DNA of 64,000 bases from Adenophora triphylla var. japonica (GCA_022495995.1 JAFEMH010002552.1:1-64000), one strand, 5' to 3'. Positions 22,971 to 35,241 are shown, numbered from the stretch's first letter. Numbers and translations: made by a program. Notes: a model not told the origin generated them from the sequence alone.

Positions 22971-23663
22971 TGTCATTTTTTACATGCATTCCCCCATGTC
23001 CCCATTGGCAACCTTGGAACGGACCGGTGTAAAGATCCTATCTTTATATTCGTTTCTTCCATAAAAGGTTCCATAATCTCTTTAGAAAGGGACTACCTTG
23101 AACCCTACATCTCCGATTATCACTTAAGACGAGCCTGAAGCATTCATATAAGCTCGATCGTCTTAAGGTGTAGGATTGATGGGCTAAGGACATTCCTTCC
23201 TAAAGAACCTCATTTTTGGGCTATAAAAGAGAGTCCTTCTCTCGATCACGCAAGTCCCGAGGTTAAAAATGCGATGATCACAAGTCCAAGATGAGGACGG
23301 GATCAAAATCCCGAATACATAAAATCCAAGAAATCCCGAGCGACAACCAATAAATGGTTTGTACGTCCGGAAGACAACTTGGGACATTCCCTCCCCTTTC
23401 ATTCAAACACATGCACACAAGAAAGCACGCAAGCAAGCAAGCAAAATAAACGGAATCTAGGGAGACTTGCTACGGCAAGGCACCTTGGGTGAACGACGAT
23501 CCGTTCTTCCCAAGGGGTAACTTAACCTCCGAACCCATAAATCCTTTTTTTCAAAGTTTTGAGGAAATCAAAATGGCGTGGCGACTCCGTTTTTCAAATT
23601 AAACCGGATGTCTTCAAACTCGCGTGAATTCCAACACAAAATTTGGGGCACACATTCACAGTT

Positions 23664-23682
23664 TGGCGACTCCGCTGGGGAC
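23664..23682 (+). other. Primer-binding site of element B
   Basis: TGGCGACTCCGCTGGGGAC starts three bases after the LTR end. It is the Tat/Ogre type, usually primed by an arginine tRNA. Confidence 0.8.
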
Positions 23683-25402
23683 ATCCCAAAGGAGAAAAGC
23701 TTTCATTTTTAAAATAAACGATACCTGGTATATAGGTGGAAACCACTTAACCTTCCTGTATCGCTCCCTAACCCGGGGCTTGGGATAAACGGTGGTTTAA
23801 CAATCCTACGTACCGGTATCACTTTTCGAAAAAATAAAGTAAAAGAAAGCTTTTCCCTTTGAGCGGGTTAGACTCCCATCGCGGATTCCGTTTATTTTGC
23901 TTGCTTTCTTTGCCTTGCATTGCATCATTTGCATCTTGGGATTTGTGCATACTTTGAACGGGAAACAACCCGAAAAATAGCAAAGGAGTGGAACCTGGAA
24001 AATTGATCCATGCAGTCGTACGGCTCAATCCTCCTTGGATTCTGACCGGACGGCCTCAGTGGCAATTCCACCAGGAAAAATTATGGTTAATCGGCGGTCC
24101 TAGCGGCTTGGGGCTATTCGGTTCCAAGGCGGCGGGGCTCCCAGAAAATTTACGTGCTTAAGCATTTGCATTCTCCCCTGTCCCAAAAATCATTCCTTTA
24201 AAACACATTTATGAAAATCTCTGTTTTAACTCAAAAAGGAACATTTTTAGGAGACCGCACACTACGCGCACCTTATATATCCTGTACACTTTGCACGCAC
24301 GTCCCTTTAAACCCGGGGTGGTTGTTCAGCTGCAATCACGGAAAGCCTTACGATGCTCCCGGGCGCGCACGAAATCACCCCAAACTCCCCATGGCAGCTA
24401 GTGTCGACCAATGCACAATCCGTGTCACACGTTTCAAAAAACCGTGACTTTTGGTTGGTTTTTGGTCTAGTCCGTGTCATATAGCCCAGTTGCATATCCC
24501 CGAAAAGGTCAAGCCTTAGTTCATAACGGAAGTCAAGATCTTTCGCTCAAGCGAAACTCTGCCAAAATTCCGACAAGGAAAATATTGGTAGAACTTTGAC
24601 TCTGACATTGACTTTGACCTTGACCTGCACGGAATGCGTAAGAGTCGAGACCGAGTCTTTGCCAAGAAAAGTCCAAAGATCTTTCGCTCAAGCGAAGCTC
24701 TGCCAAAATTCCGACAAGGAAAAAATTGGCAAGATCTTGACCCGGCATTGACTTCGATTTTGACTCACGCCGGGCGTATGCAACGAAGTTCAATGTGACA
24801 CCATGTCATCCGGCTTTTACCGCCCGACCCATGCCTATTATCTTCTCGGACATTATCGAAAAGTCAAAACGTCAATCGCGCAAGCGAAATTCTGCCGAAA
24901 TTCTATCAAGGCTGAAAGACGAGACTTTCCCGGTATTGCCTTGACTATAATTCGCATCGCTCGTGCGTTAAAAGTTCCTATGACCCGCTAGACCCGTTAG
25001 GAGCGTTCTTTTCTCTCGGTCGGTGGGATCCGCGTGCCCTATAGGACCCTCGCCCGGGGCTGTCCACCCTGGGAGGTCGAAATACAGGTGGAATACGAGG
25101 GGCTTATAGACGTAGTGACGGAACCCACTGATCCAGGATCTAGAGTAGTTGCGAAAAAGAAGGGCAAATCCCTTTTCCAACCAAATAGAAATTAATAAAA
25201 GACAACATTTTAAGTAAACTGGAAGATTCATAATTTGCATATTGCTTGAGCCTTGACTAAACACCTACCCCGAGTCTAAACCTCTCCTATCCCTTCCCGC
25301 AGTGAGAAAGAATTGGGTGAGAACACCGGTACAGCAGTTTGTCGGCACAAAGATCTCAAGTAACCCGTCAAAATCTTCGAGTCTCAGTTTTCCAGTGTCG
25401 AA
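23683..25402 (+). other. Untranslated leader of element B
   Basis: No gene is recognised. It contains a further palindrome pair, GTCGTACGGC at 24015-24024 and ACCGGACGGC at 24045-24054, 30 bp apart. A roughly 140-190-bp repeat follows, each copy holding a dyad: TTTCGCTCAAGCGAAA 24541-24556, TTCGCTCAAGCGAA 24683-24696 and a weaker one at 24875-24887. Each dyad is followed by CTGCC.AAATTC. Confidence 0.5.
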
Positions 25403-26275
25403 ATGGCCAACGTGGTAGTCAACAATGGTAATGACCAAGTAGTCGGAGAGGCCATCCTAGTTCAACCCAAGCCCCATATCTGGTATGATGTATGCGACTG
25501 TGAGGATTATGCGGAATACGAGTATCAAGAATGGATTAATGAAGACGCTCCTTCAAGAAAGAAGAAGAAGAGGAAGTCCACGCGACGAAATTAAAGGAAA
25601 GGTATGAAGCCGGGTACAAGAGCGTCGAAACTCTAGGGGAGCCTTCCGGCAAGTTTGATTACTACGTCAGTTATGCCAAAGAGCCCGCCAAGGAACCCAT
25701 CATTCAAAGCACAGTCCAGCCTGATACCTCTATGGACGGTGACCCTCTTGAAGCAGAAAGTGCTGAATTTGTGGCCATCGTGAAATTCAATGAGAAGTTA
25801 GCAGATTTAGAAGCAGAATACAGAAAGCCTATTGAATACGTAGCCAGTCAAGGAAGAATTAAGATCCCTTCTGAAGAAGACTTCATCGGCATTATCCGGG
25901 CCAACCCTCACGTTGGCTATGCGACAAGGTCGTAGTGTCCAAGATCGGTAAAGAGAAAATGAGTTATCGGCGGTGCATTGATAAGATGAGCCGGACTCTT
26001 CGATCAGTGAGCCCGGTTGTCACAAACGAGCTCGCCGAGAGACTACATCAAGCTACTCTAGCTCCCTCACCATCTTTCCACGGTACGCACATCAATGATT
26101 TCCGGCAAGTTTTTGATCGGTTTGAAGTCTCCAACTTTACGAAGAATGTGGACAAGGCGCTACTCTCCCGAGGGCAACGACGGGGAAGGAGTGAGATCCC
26201 GGTCCAACCCTTGTCAAACACCCTCGAGTCAATAAGTAGTGTAGGGTCCAGAGTCGGTAGGGTCCAGAGTCGGTG
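25403..26275 (+). pseudogene. 5' coding remnant of element B (gag-side, protease missing)
   Basis: The frames 25403-25594 (MANVVVNNGNDQVVGEAILV; ends in a Lys/Arg-rich stretch), about 25600-25935 and 25935-26276 form one broken reading frame. GEPSGKFDYYVSYAK at about 25640-25680 matches element A near 12960-12915. In A about 2 kb separates this motif from GLTPEDY and includes the protease. In B only about 0.65 kb separates them, and no DGGSS motif is present. I infer an internal deletion of the protease region. No canonical gag core is visible. Confidence 0.5.
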
Positions 26276-28530
26276 AGTCGGGAATCTTTGAATTCCGAGT
26301 CCTCTGAGTCATCCGAAGGCCTCACGCCTGAGGATTATCAATATGTAATCGATGTCATCTTTCCCTTTGCTTGGAATGAAATGACGGATCTTTACGATTA
26401 TCCCCTTATTGCCAACTTAACAAATGATAAATTAACTCAAAACTTAACAACGATTAATAATGAATCATTTGAACAAGATGCAAACACACTAAATGAACAA
26501 TACATTAAAGAAATCTTTAAGCGGGTTACGAAAAAAAGGAAAACCGGGCCCAGGCCGAGGAGGTTTTGACAAGTGTGAACTTGGGTGCTTGTCGAGGAAC
26601 CTAAAGAGACACAGATCGGAAACTTCTTCCGGGGTTGAACGGGGACGGTGGTTGATCTGCTCGAGAGAATACACGGACGTCTTTGCGTGGTCGTACAAGG
26701 ATATGCCGGGGCTAGGCAGGTTCAATAGTGGAGCACGAGAATCCCTCTAGCACCGAGATGCTAAGCCGATAAAGCGAAATTGAGGAAAATCAAGCCGAGT
26801 GGTCTCTACGAGGTCAAAGAAGAAATTGAGAAGCTACTGCGGGTAGGATTCATCGAGTCATCGAATATCCGACATGGTTGTCCAATATTGTGACCGTCAC
26901 CAAGGCCAATGGGAAGGTGCGGCTTTGTGTAGATTTCGGGGATCTGAACAAGGCCGGCCCAAAGATGATTACCCCTTGCCAAACATAGACATCCTGGTGG
27001 ACTCCACTTTGCCAACTACGAAGTCAAATCCTTCGTTGATGGCTTTGCGAGCTACAACCGGATCAAGATGGCCGAAGAAGACCAAGAAAAGACTGGCCTT
27101 CACCACGCCGTGGGGAACTTCTTGCTATACGGTAATGCCATTTGGGCTCAAGAATGCCGGGCTACTTATCAAAGGGCGGCGACCGCGCTTTTCCATGACA
27201 TGATCCACAAGGAGATTGAGGTCTACGTAGACGACATGATAATCCACTCCAAAGGCGAGGATGGGCGGCACTTTGTTGACTGCGAAAGTTCTTTGAGAGG
27301 TGAGACAACATTCCATGAGACTAAACCACTGCTAAATGCACCTTCGGAGTGACAAGGGGAAAAGTGCTTGGGTATATGGTCACGGAGCGAGGTATCGAAG
27401 TCGACCCCAGAAAGATCAAAGCCATTATGGACATGAGGCCACCTCAAACTCGGACGAAGTCAAGAGCTTTATGGGTAAAGCTGCAGTACATCGGCCGTTT
27501 CGTCAATCGGTTGACCACTATGTGCGAGCCCATCTTCAAGCTTATGAAGAAGAATGTAGACACGAGTGGACCGAAGAATGCCGGGATGCCTTTGACCGAG
27601 ATCAAAGCATACTTAGTACATCCTCCGATCTTATGCCCCCACATAGACGAAACCTCTTACGCTCTATCTCAGTCAGCGATACGGCGGTTGGGGCTATGCT
27701 TGCTCGGGAGAAAAAGGACTCTCGGGTAGAGAATGCCATTTACTTTGTCGGCGGAAGGCTGCGGGGAAGTGAGCTCAATTACTCCGCATGTGAAAAGACT
27801 TGTGCGGGGGGTAGTGCAGGTAGTCGGCAAGTTGAAGCATTATATGCGAAGCCCACCCCTGTGAATTTGGTCTCAAAAATGGACCCCATCAAGTACATCT
27901 TCGATAAGCCTTCCCTCTCGATGCGTCTAGCAAAGTGGTCCTTCTTCTTAGCAGAGTACGACATCAGCTACGTGACCAGAGAAAGGCCATCAAGGGCCAA
28001 GCATTGTCAGACCATCTGGCGAACTTCCCCGATAATGAGGACCGTGGGCACGAACCCCAATTCCCGGATGAAGGGATCTTCGCGGTCGAGCACGAAAACC
28101 GATGGCGGCTTTTCTTTGATGGAGCCGCTAACAAAAGAGGAAATGGCGTAGGGATGCTCTTGGTCGATCCGAAAGATGAGCATACACCCATAGCCCTCAA
28201 GTGAACTTCCTGCCACGAACAATGTCGCCGAGTACGAAGCTTGCATTCTTTGGTTTAGAGGCCTGCTTTAGAAAGGAATGTCAAGGAGCTCGAAGTTTAT
28301 GGAGACTCGGCCACGATCATCAACCGGGTTTCCAACAAATGGAAGGCTTGTGGACCCTAATCTTCAGCGGTATCATGCCCGTATGGAGGAGTTATTTGGA
28401 CGGTTCGAGAGAAGTGACTTTCCACTACTTGCCAAGGGAAAAGAACAGATTCGCGGATGCCCTCGCTACTTTAGCCTCACTTGGTAGAGATCCCCGAGGA
28501 AAAGCCATAAAACCCTTGAGTGGGTAGAAG
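26273..28530 (+). pseudogene. Reverse transcriptase and RNase H of element B (frameshifted)
   Basis: The order is typical of gypsy pol. A pre-RT spacer (GLTPEDYQYVIDVIFPFAWN, about 26320) comes first. Then RT motifs appear in alternating frames: FTTPWGTSCYTVMPFGLKNA near 27110 and the catalytic box EVYVDDMI at about 27213-27240. GKVLGYMVTERGIEVDPRKI near 27360 follows. RNase H follows with RLFFDGAANKRGNGVGMLLV near 28105-28165, holding the DGA of the active site. Single-base indels move the frame at least eight times, so no working enzyme is expected. These domains are what element A lacks. Confidence 0.8.
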
Positions 28531-28559
28531 AGAAGCCCCGGCTTTACATTTGTGAAGTA

Positions 28560-29845
28560 GACACAGGACCCGAGCCTATCAAGGAACCGTGGTACAATCA
28601 AATTTACCGGTTCCTCAAAGATGGAGAGTCGGCTTTCAAAGATGAAGAAGGTAGACCAAAAGAAGGTGTCAAAGCCAAGAGCTTGCAAGCCACGAAAAGG
28701 TTGGCCTCCCATTATGTCATTCTAGGAGGCAACTTTGTACAAGAAAGCGGTATCAAGGACCACTCCTCTTATGCGTCACTCAAGAAAGGGCCAAAGAGTT
28801 GATGGACTGAAGTCCACAATGGTCCCTGCGGTCCTCATATGAATGCTAGAGCCACGATGCAAGTGATCCTCGAGAATGGGTTACTCTTGGATTTCCATGG
28901 AGACGGTGTGTTCGGCATGTCCGAGCGTGCGACAAGTGCCGGCGGTTTGCCAACCTCAACCATCTCCCGCCTCATGACACATGCTTGCATGACGACTCAC
29001 GGCCGTTTGCAACTTGGGGTATTGACGTGATAGGGAAGATAGCCCCGGCGGAAGCAATGGGCATGAATTCGTGTTAGTGGCGATCGACTACTTCACCAAG
29101 TGGGTAGAGGCCAAGTCCTACAAGGTCCTCACTTCCAAGAAGGTAGCCCGGTTTATCAAAGAAAACATCATGTGTAGATACGGGGTGCCCAATGAGATCA
29201 TTTCGATAATGGGTCACACTTTGAAGGGGCTGCGGTAGATTCTTTGTCGAGTTCGGGATCACTCGCCACAAGTCATCCCCATACAGACCTCAGACTAACG
29301 GAGCCGTGGAAGCTGCCAATAAGACACTTGAACGGATCATCCGGAAAATGGCCACCCGCGGTCGTGATTGGCCCGAAAAGCTGCACCTAGCACTCTGGGG
29401 CTACGAGCGTCTGTCGGAAACGGCCACGGGAGAAACCCCTTTTGCCCTAACCTACGGGATGGAAGCGGTGTTACCGGTGGAGTTGGAAATCCCGTCATTA
29501 AGGGTCCTCTGGAAAACGGTATCAACGAAGTAGAATGGTTGCGTAGCCGGCATGATGAGTTGGCCACCTTGACGAAAGAAGGCTTAAAGCCATGGAGCAT
29601 ACCCGAGCCTATTCGGGCGAATGGCGAGCATTTGACAAAAGGTCAAGGCCGAGACATCAAAGAGGGTGACTTAGTGCTGAAAGTAAAGCCCCTACCGAGA
29701 CAACCCCCACAGGAAAATGGGAACCCGTTTGGATCGGCCCGTATGTGGTGCGAGAAGATACTATCGGGAGGAGCCATGAAACTTGCGAGACACAGACGGC
29801 AATCCCTTTGTCCACCCGGTCAACGGTGATAAGCTCAGAAGGTAC
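28560..29845 (+). pseudogene. Integrase part of element B pol (frameshifted)
   Basis: The segment starts WYNQIYRFLKDGES near 28590 and KRLASHYVILGG near 28695. The core motif VLVAIDYFTKWVEAKSYKVL is at about 29072-29130, then KTLERIIRKMATRGRDWPEK near 29322. ETPFALTYGMEAVLPVELEI (29430-29490) is the conserved integrase C-terminal region. The end (GGAMKLA, then KLRRYYV near 29835) matches A. Several frame changes are present. It would have inserted element cDNA into the genome. Confidence 0.8.
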
Positions 29846-29849
29846 TATG

Positions 29850-30180
29850 TCTAAGAAATAAAAAAAAAAAAAGAAAAAAAAAAAAAAGAAAAAAATATAT
29901 TAGTGCAAAAAGAGTAATGCCCGGCTAAATTTGAAAACCCAAAAAGGGCGGTCTAGGCAAAAAACGGGGTTGCACATAAAAAAAAAAAAAAAAAAAAAAA
30001 AGAAAAAATCTTAGTGCAAAAAGAGTAATGCCCGGCTAAAGTGAAAACCCCAAAAAGGGCGGTCTAGGCAAAAAACAGGGCTGCACATAAAAAATAGAAA
30101 AAAAGTTCACCAGAATGAACTACGAAGACCTGAGCCCCTTAGTCTTTCTTGTAAAAGGGGAACGTAGGCAGCCATTTATG
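29850..30180. repeat. A-rich tandem duplication after pol of B
   Basis: A roughly 110-bp unit occurs twice (about 29899-29982 and 30012-30090). It contains TTAGTGCAAAAAGAGTAATG, CCCGGCTAAA, AAAAGGGCGGTCTAGGCAAA and GGGTTGCACAT, and A-runs separate the copies. Confidence 0.75.
30157..30173 (+). other. Conserved post-pol GGGAACGTAGGCAGCC motif (B)
   Basis: This is identical in core to 9218-9201 of A. It is also similar to the GGGATACGTAGGTAGCC blocks near the 3' LTR (36157-36173, 36425-36441). Confidence 0.5.
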
Positions 30181-30463
30181 GTTCGGTCTAAACAATAAAA
30201 AAAAATAAAGGGCATTTCAGTTTCCATAAAACAGGCCCCAATCAATAAGACATCTGAAATTTCCATAAAATGTGTCTTGATTAATTTCTAAGATAATATC
30301 TCTTGTTCATTACAAGTTAAAAACTTCTTGATGAGTTCAAGCACGGTCTACTCTTGACTCTGCTAACCTGCTACAAAGATCTAAAATACAATAAAATGCC
30401 TAATAAAACTACTGTGTTTGCAAAATGGCAATAAGGGAATCCTAAGAAAAGATGCATCGGTCG

Positions 30464-31952
30464 TCATTCATTTGAGTCTTCTTTGGTCTTCTTCCCTTTA
30501 CCTCGACCCCGTCGAGTGTTCTTTCTCTTCTTCTCTATAATGTCGGTCTCCCTCATTCCGACCTCAGGTATCCTCACTGGAGCCTCTATCAAACCCGTGT
30601 CAATAAGTGCCCTCTCTACCCGAGCACGAGTCCGCACTTCCTCCCTCTGAGCCTCAGTCAAAGGAGCGACCTCGGACAATCTCTTGTATCGAGCCTCCAT
30701 ATCTCGATCAGGTCACCCAGTGGTTATGGCGACTCGCCTTAGCCTCGGTCTCCTCGAGTCCTACTCGAGTCGCGGTCGGCTCCCAATAAAGCATGACGTC
30801 TCTCCCCCAAAATGACCTGAGTCGCTCCCATCTCCCTCTCGTACCAATCCAAGTAGACAGGTGGTCAAGATGGTACTCTTCACCCCTGAAGATAGCCACA
30901 GGTGGAAAAGCGGCGTAAGTCCAAGCCCTCGAGAAGAATGAGAAGGCTGGCTGGATCTCTCATATCAAATGGCACCACCTCCATGGTACGGATGTCCTCC
31001 CAATCGCTCAACGGCTCTGTAAGGCCCGAACTGCTGGATACCAAGCGGGGTATGTAGAAGGATGACCGGCATAACCACGGAACCCTCACTATATAGGACT
31101 CTGAAATATCCTCCTGGTCGCAACCTCCAGTGAGGTACCCACCGGCGGATGTCCGAAGTGGATAACCTAGCCATCATCGGCTCCCGGCTACCACAGTCCT
31201 GCGTCGAGGTGCACCTCTCCGAGAAATCACCCAAGGGCACCGAGTCAAGCAAAGCCCCCGGCAAAGCCCCAAGCCTCTCTGCAGCCATAAAGTCGATGCA
31301 GTAGGACTCCCGAGACCTCATGAAATGGTCTCCCTAGCCATCCTGTCAATGCCATGGAAGGTCTCACCCAGAAAACCCAGTGGGACAATGTCCTTCCCAG
31401 CCCTGCAATCTCTGACCATGTCCAAGAGACCACCATGACAGATCCCCACGGACTCAACGGTGAACAGAGAAAGAGAATACGCAGAGGATAAAGGCATCCA
31501 TAGCCACCGTGGTCGCAACCATAGCCGGAGACCCAAACCTGCCCGGGATATCAGAAAGGTCAATCCTGTCAGGGCTATCATCATCTCCTCGGCCTCTTCC
31601 GGAGAAATCTGCGTAAAAGATGCATGCTTTGTCGCCACCGGCACGTCTTCGATCAACGGAATCGATATAGCCTCAATTTCTGGACCCCCAATCAAGGCTC
31701 GGAAGTCTTCATGCGTTGGGACAATCTCATTGTAGGAAAAGCAGTAAACGTGTCTCCGGACGTCCCAAAACTTTGCTGCTGCTCTCAAAAGGTCCCAATC
31801 GGGCGGGAGATCCCTCAAATGCCATAAAGACTTGATCTTGAAGGAAGAATCAAGCAACCCCTTGTGAGATTGAAAGTTGTATCTCACCCAAGGCGAAGAT
31901 CGGACGTAAAGCGGTCTCTTTTCCCCCTTTGCAATCTAACGGGCTTCTCCAT
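30464..31952 (-). pseudogene. Antisense PMD-like gene 2 of element B (frameshifted)
   Basis: Lies opposite to pol, downstream of it. The longest frame (31887-31318, 189 residues) holds LPPDWDLLRAAAKFWDVRRH, then SYNEIVPTHEDFRALIGGPE at about residues 53-72, the PMD/DUF7745-like signature shared with A (6973-7368). Later frames (31457-31245, 31321-30965, 31089-30880, 30899-30708, 30700-30464) continue it after indels. It ends in a basic tail (KKRKNTRRGRGKGKKTKED) that could be nuclear-localising or nucleic-acid binding. The first ATG near 31952 is out of frame with the main part. Confidence 0.6.
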
Positions 31953-32090
31953 CGCAAAATGATCAAAGGTGGTGTCTTTAGGTCCAATATGTGCTCTGGG
32001 AACAGTTGGGACAAGTCTAAGTTGAAAATGAAATGAAATGGCCAAGCCTTGGTTTTATTCTGAAAATAACCAGTCCAGACAAGACTGTAA

Positions 32091-32131
32091 GCCGCACGGC
32101 CTCATTTGCCCCAGAGACCATGCCGCACGGC
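32091..32131. promoter_or_regulatory. Palindrome pair upstream of PMD gene 2 (B)
   Basis: GCCGCACGGC occurs at 32091-32100 and 32122-32131, 31 bp apart, each followed by CTCATTT. It lies about 140 bp upstream of the minus-strand PMD gene 2. It matches the LTR pair (22143/22174) in core, spacing and flanks. Confidence 0.6.
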
Positions 32132-32486
32132 CTCATTTACCTGATGTAAGTGACAAATCTGCAGCAATCAAGTTGTTGCCCAAAGGGAGTTTTCACCCCA
32201 CTTTTTCAACCAAAACCTGTACAAAAACATGTTCAAAGACCACCCAAGCATTTATACATCATTATATATCATTTTGGCCCAGTTTCAGCCCCAATTCCAA
32301 GCAAAAAATTGCCCCGAGGCTCAAGTAATATGCAAATTAATAAAGCATAAATAGAAAAAGCAAATAAAACAGTAATACATTGTTTTCACCCCATCGGCGC
32401 CCAAATAAAGCAAAAAAATAAACAAAATGTGCATAAAAACTTGTTCATTGTTTGTTTTTCCTTCCTAAGCCAATTCTAGAGACCTC

Positions 32487-35098
32487 CTAGGCCTCCGATT
32501 CTTCTTCTTCATCGCTGCTCAGCTCATAAACACTAGCCTCCCTCATCAAATCCTCTGCATCGCTCACATCAGACAGATGGACATTATCGTGCTCGTACTC
32601 AGCCAGCTGCTCCAAGATGTCAGCATTGGGTCCCCGTCCCCGAGGCATGGCACTGGAAGAGTACTCCGAGGCCGATGAGGTAGACGCTGTGCCCCCGACA
32701 TGCCTTCTCTTGCGCCCGGGCTCCTGTGCGTCATTGCCGCCTTTGAAGTGCGAGCCGGCTTTCTCGAAGGGGACCGGCACATGTCTTTCCGGCCCCTGTT
32801 TGCACTGACCAATGTCGTAAGTGCGAGTGGAACTGAGAAAAAGAAGAAAATCTCGGAAAATCTCGAGAATTGCAAAAAGCAAAGAAATGCGAAAGAGGGA
32901 AAAGACCCTAAAGTGTACTTACAGAGTCTTTGTCGGCGGCAAGGTATCTTTGGGGCTCCCTAGCATCGGGGACGGGTATCATCAACCTCCTCGGTACTCC
33001 GTGGACCACATATGAAAGGTGCGCAGGAGGGATCGGCGGATCAGAAGGCTCGTCCTCCCCATATCCCTGAGTGACCGCCAGCTTCACTAGCTTCTGTGGC
33101 GTCCTCAGTCGCTGCTCCACAAACACAGCATATGGGGTATCCATGTCAAAGTACTCCTCGGCGGCCACGCCCGCCTGATACCTCTCTATCTCATCCGCCT
33201 GCCAATCCACAGGGTAGCATCCGTCTTTGGAGGATCTGAGGAGTAATGGCGTCCAATGGAGGGACATGGCCATGCTGCCTGGAAAATCGGTCCCCCAGAT
33301 AGATGACATCACATGTCAGCCCTGTCAACCATCTCCTCTGCCTCGTCGCCTCCACGACCTCTCCTAGCAAAATCTCCGGATACCTGCCCCACGGGTAGAA
33401 GTCCACCCCATCATGTCCATCTTTGTTGATAATTGGCCTCACCATCTTATAATCAAAGGTGATCCGGGTCTTCCCGGTGAACTTATCCCTCGCATCTCCC
33501 CTCCAGCGGATCATAGCGGGAAAGATGGTGACATCGCTCTGTTGGTTCCACGGAAAGAACCTGATCACCTCGCAAAACCAGACCTGCATGTTCAAAACAT
33601 CAAAAGGGTCATTCTTCTCTCATAAAAGGTCTCAAAGACAGAAAGTAAAAGAGAAAAGAAAGTGATGCTACCTCGAGGGCAAAAGAGAAGCAATCCATGG
33701 AAGCAGCCTTGTTACGGCTGTACATATCCAGGGAGAAGTACAGCTCTGCCAATCCGGCCTCGCCCCACGAGACCGTCCCAATCCCATCCACATCCTCTAG
33801 AGAGTCGAGGAGGCAAGTCATAGCCAGAGTCCCAGAATTTGCAAAAATAGTGACTGACAGCATCAACCACACAAATGCCCTAGCAAGCTGGTGGGCAGTC
33901 ACCTCACTAGCAGCAAAGTCCTGTATGCAGTTCTGGACTGCCACCTCGACGTTCCTCGTCTCCATTCCAAGCCCCTTGGGAATCAGCTCAAACCCGACCA
34001 AAGCCCTGAACTCCTCGGCAGTGATATGGTCCCTCCAAGTCACAGGCCTCCCGGTGAACTATAAGCCCGTAATAGCAGTGAAATCAGCCGGAGTCACCGT
34101 CAGCTCCCCCCAGCTAAGATGAAAGCTGTGGGTGGTGTCCCACCAGAACTCAGATAGGGCCTGGACCAAGCCCTTGCTTTTCGAGGTAATATGAATACCT
34201 CTGCCGATGGCCTCAATAAACAAATCCAAGCCGGTAGCCCGCACCAGCTGCTTAGGGTTCGCCCCATTCTTCTCAAAATCAGGCATACTCTCCCATAGCC
34301 TCACTGCAATCTCCGAAGGCCCTCTAGACTTGTTCTCCTGTAGACAAGCACAGCAAAGAAGTGTGTCAGTCCTTCATCTCATTTCAAAAGCATGCATATA
34401 TTCAAAAGTGCACATATTTTCAAAAGAAAAGCATTCATAAAAATTTTTTCTAGCATCCTATGCATAGAAAACACGTTTTTCATCACTTGAAACACATCAT
34501 GTCAAGCACATTGCTTTCCTAAGCACAAAATCACAATTTTCAAAATTATTTGCACATAAGCATTAATTTTTTCTCAAAAATGGCATGCATGAATCCTTTT
34601 CATCATCCAAAATCCCGTTTTCTCATCCATAATCAAAAAATTGACCTAGTTTTAGCACATGCAATAACTTCGTCACATTTTAGACAATTATTTCTCTTAC
34701 TTTATTTTCGAGAAAAAAGTGAGTCATTCTCATTATTTTTGTCAAGTAAATTGCACATGCATATTCTTTCATCTTTTTAGCCTCATAGGTTAATCATCAA
34801 GATTTCAAAATCATCCAAAAATCCTAGAAAAATTCGAGAAAATTCCTAAGCTCGGGTCAAGCCCTAAATCAATCAAAATTCAATCAAAATCGACGGAATT
34901 GAGCAAACTAAGAATGCTTACCCCAACCGATCGAGGGTTCGTTGATTTATGCTCCCTTCTCCCCGGATAGAGCTCCGATGGAGGCGTAAGGAAGTCATAC
35001 TTCCTCTCCGTCCGAACAAGCTCCTTCCTCCTCCTTCTCGCAGCCGCGGAGATGTTCCTTCTAGCTTGCCTCGGCATTGGGTTCCCCTCCGGATCCAT
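32487..35098 (-). pseudogene. Antisense PMD-like gene 1 of element B, four exons
   Basis: Exon 1, 35098-34922, starts MDPEGNPMPRQARR and ends with ELYPGRREHKSTNPRS, then a GTAAGC donor. Exon 2, 34337-33672, follows a TTGTCTACAG acceptor and contains the PMD hallmark WWDTTHSFHLSWGELTVTP. Exon 3, 33583-32923, follows AACATGCAG and starts VWFCEVIRFFPWN. Exon 4, 32832-32487, follows TTTTCTCAG and ends in an acidic tail (SSDEEEESEA). The same exon order is seen in A and begins in C. An in-frame stop just after ITGL (near 34059) in exon 2 disables it; otherwise the exons read well. PMD proteins resemble transposon-derived domains; their role here is unknown. Exon limits are my inference from splice-site consensus and homology. 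Confidence 0.65.
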
Positions 35099-35241
35099 TC
35101 CAAATCAGTAGAGGCAAAGGGAATTGAAGGAATTTCGAAATTTCTCTCCCTCCTCTCTCTTCCTCGGCAGTGAATGGGCGGCAATAATGCCCAATGCCCG
35201 TTCAAATCTGTTTTAAATAATCTGGAAAAATCAAGCTTCTA

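Larger units (their letters stand above)
21904..23660 (+). repeat. 5' LTR of element B
   Basis: The LTR is 1757 bp. It holds a palindrome pair, a TATA box at 22208-22215, an array of ATGCATCCTTTGCA-like units and, near its end, a PBS-like TGGCGACTCC (23579-23588). It ends CACATTCACA. Confidence 0.9.

Noticed and set aside
22777..23064. Cys/His/Leu-rich frames in the B LTR
   Set aside because: They cover the ATGCATCCTTTGCA array and occur in both LTRs; low-complexity translation, not a gene.
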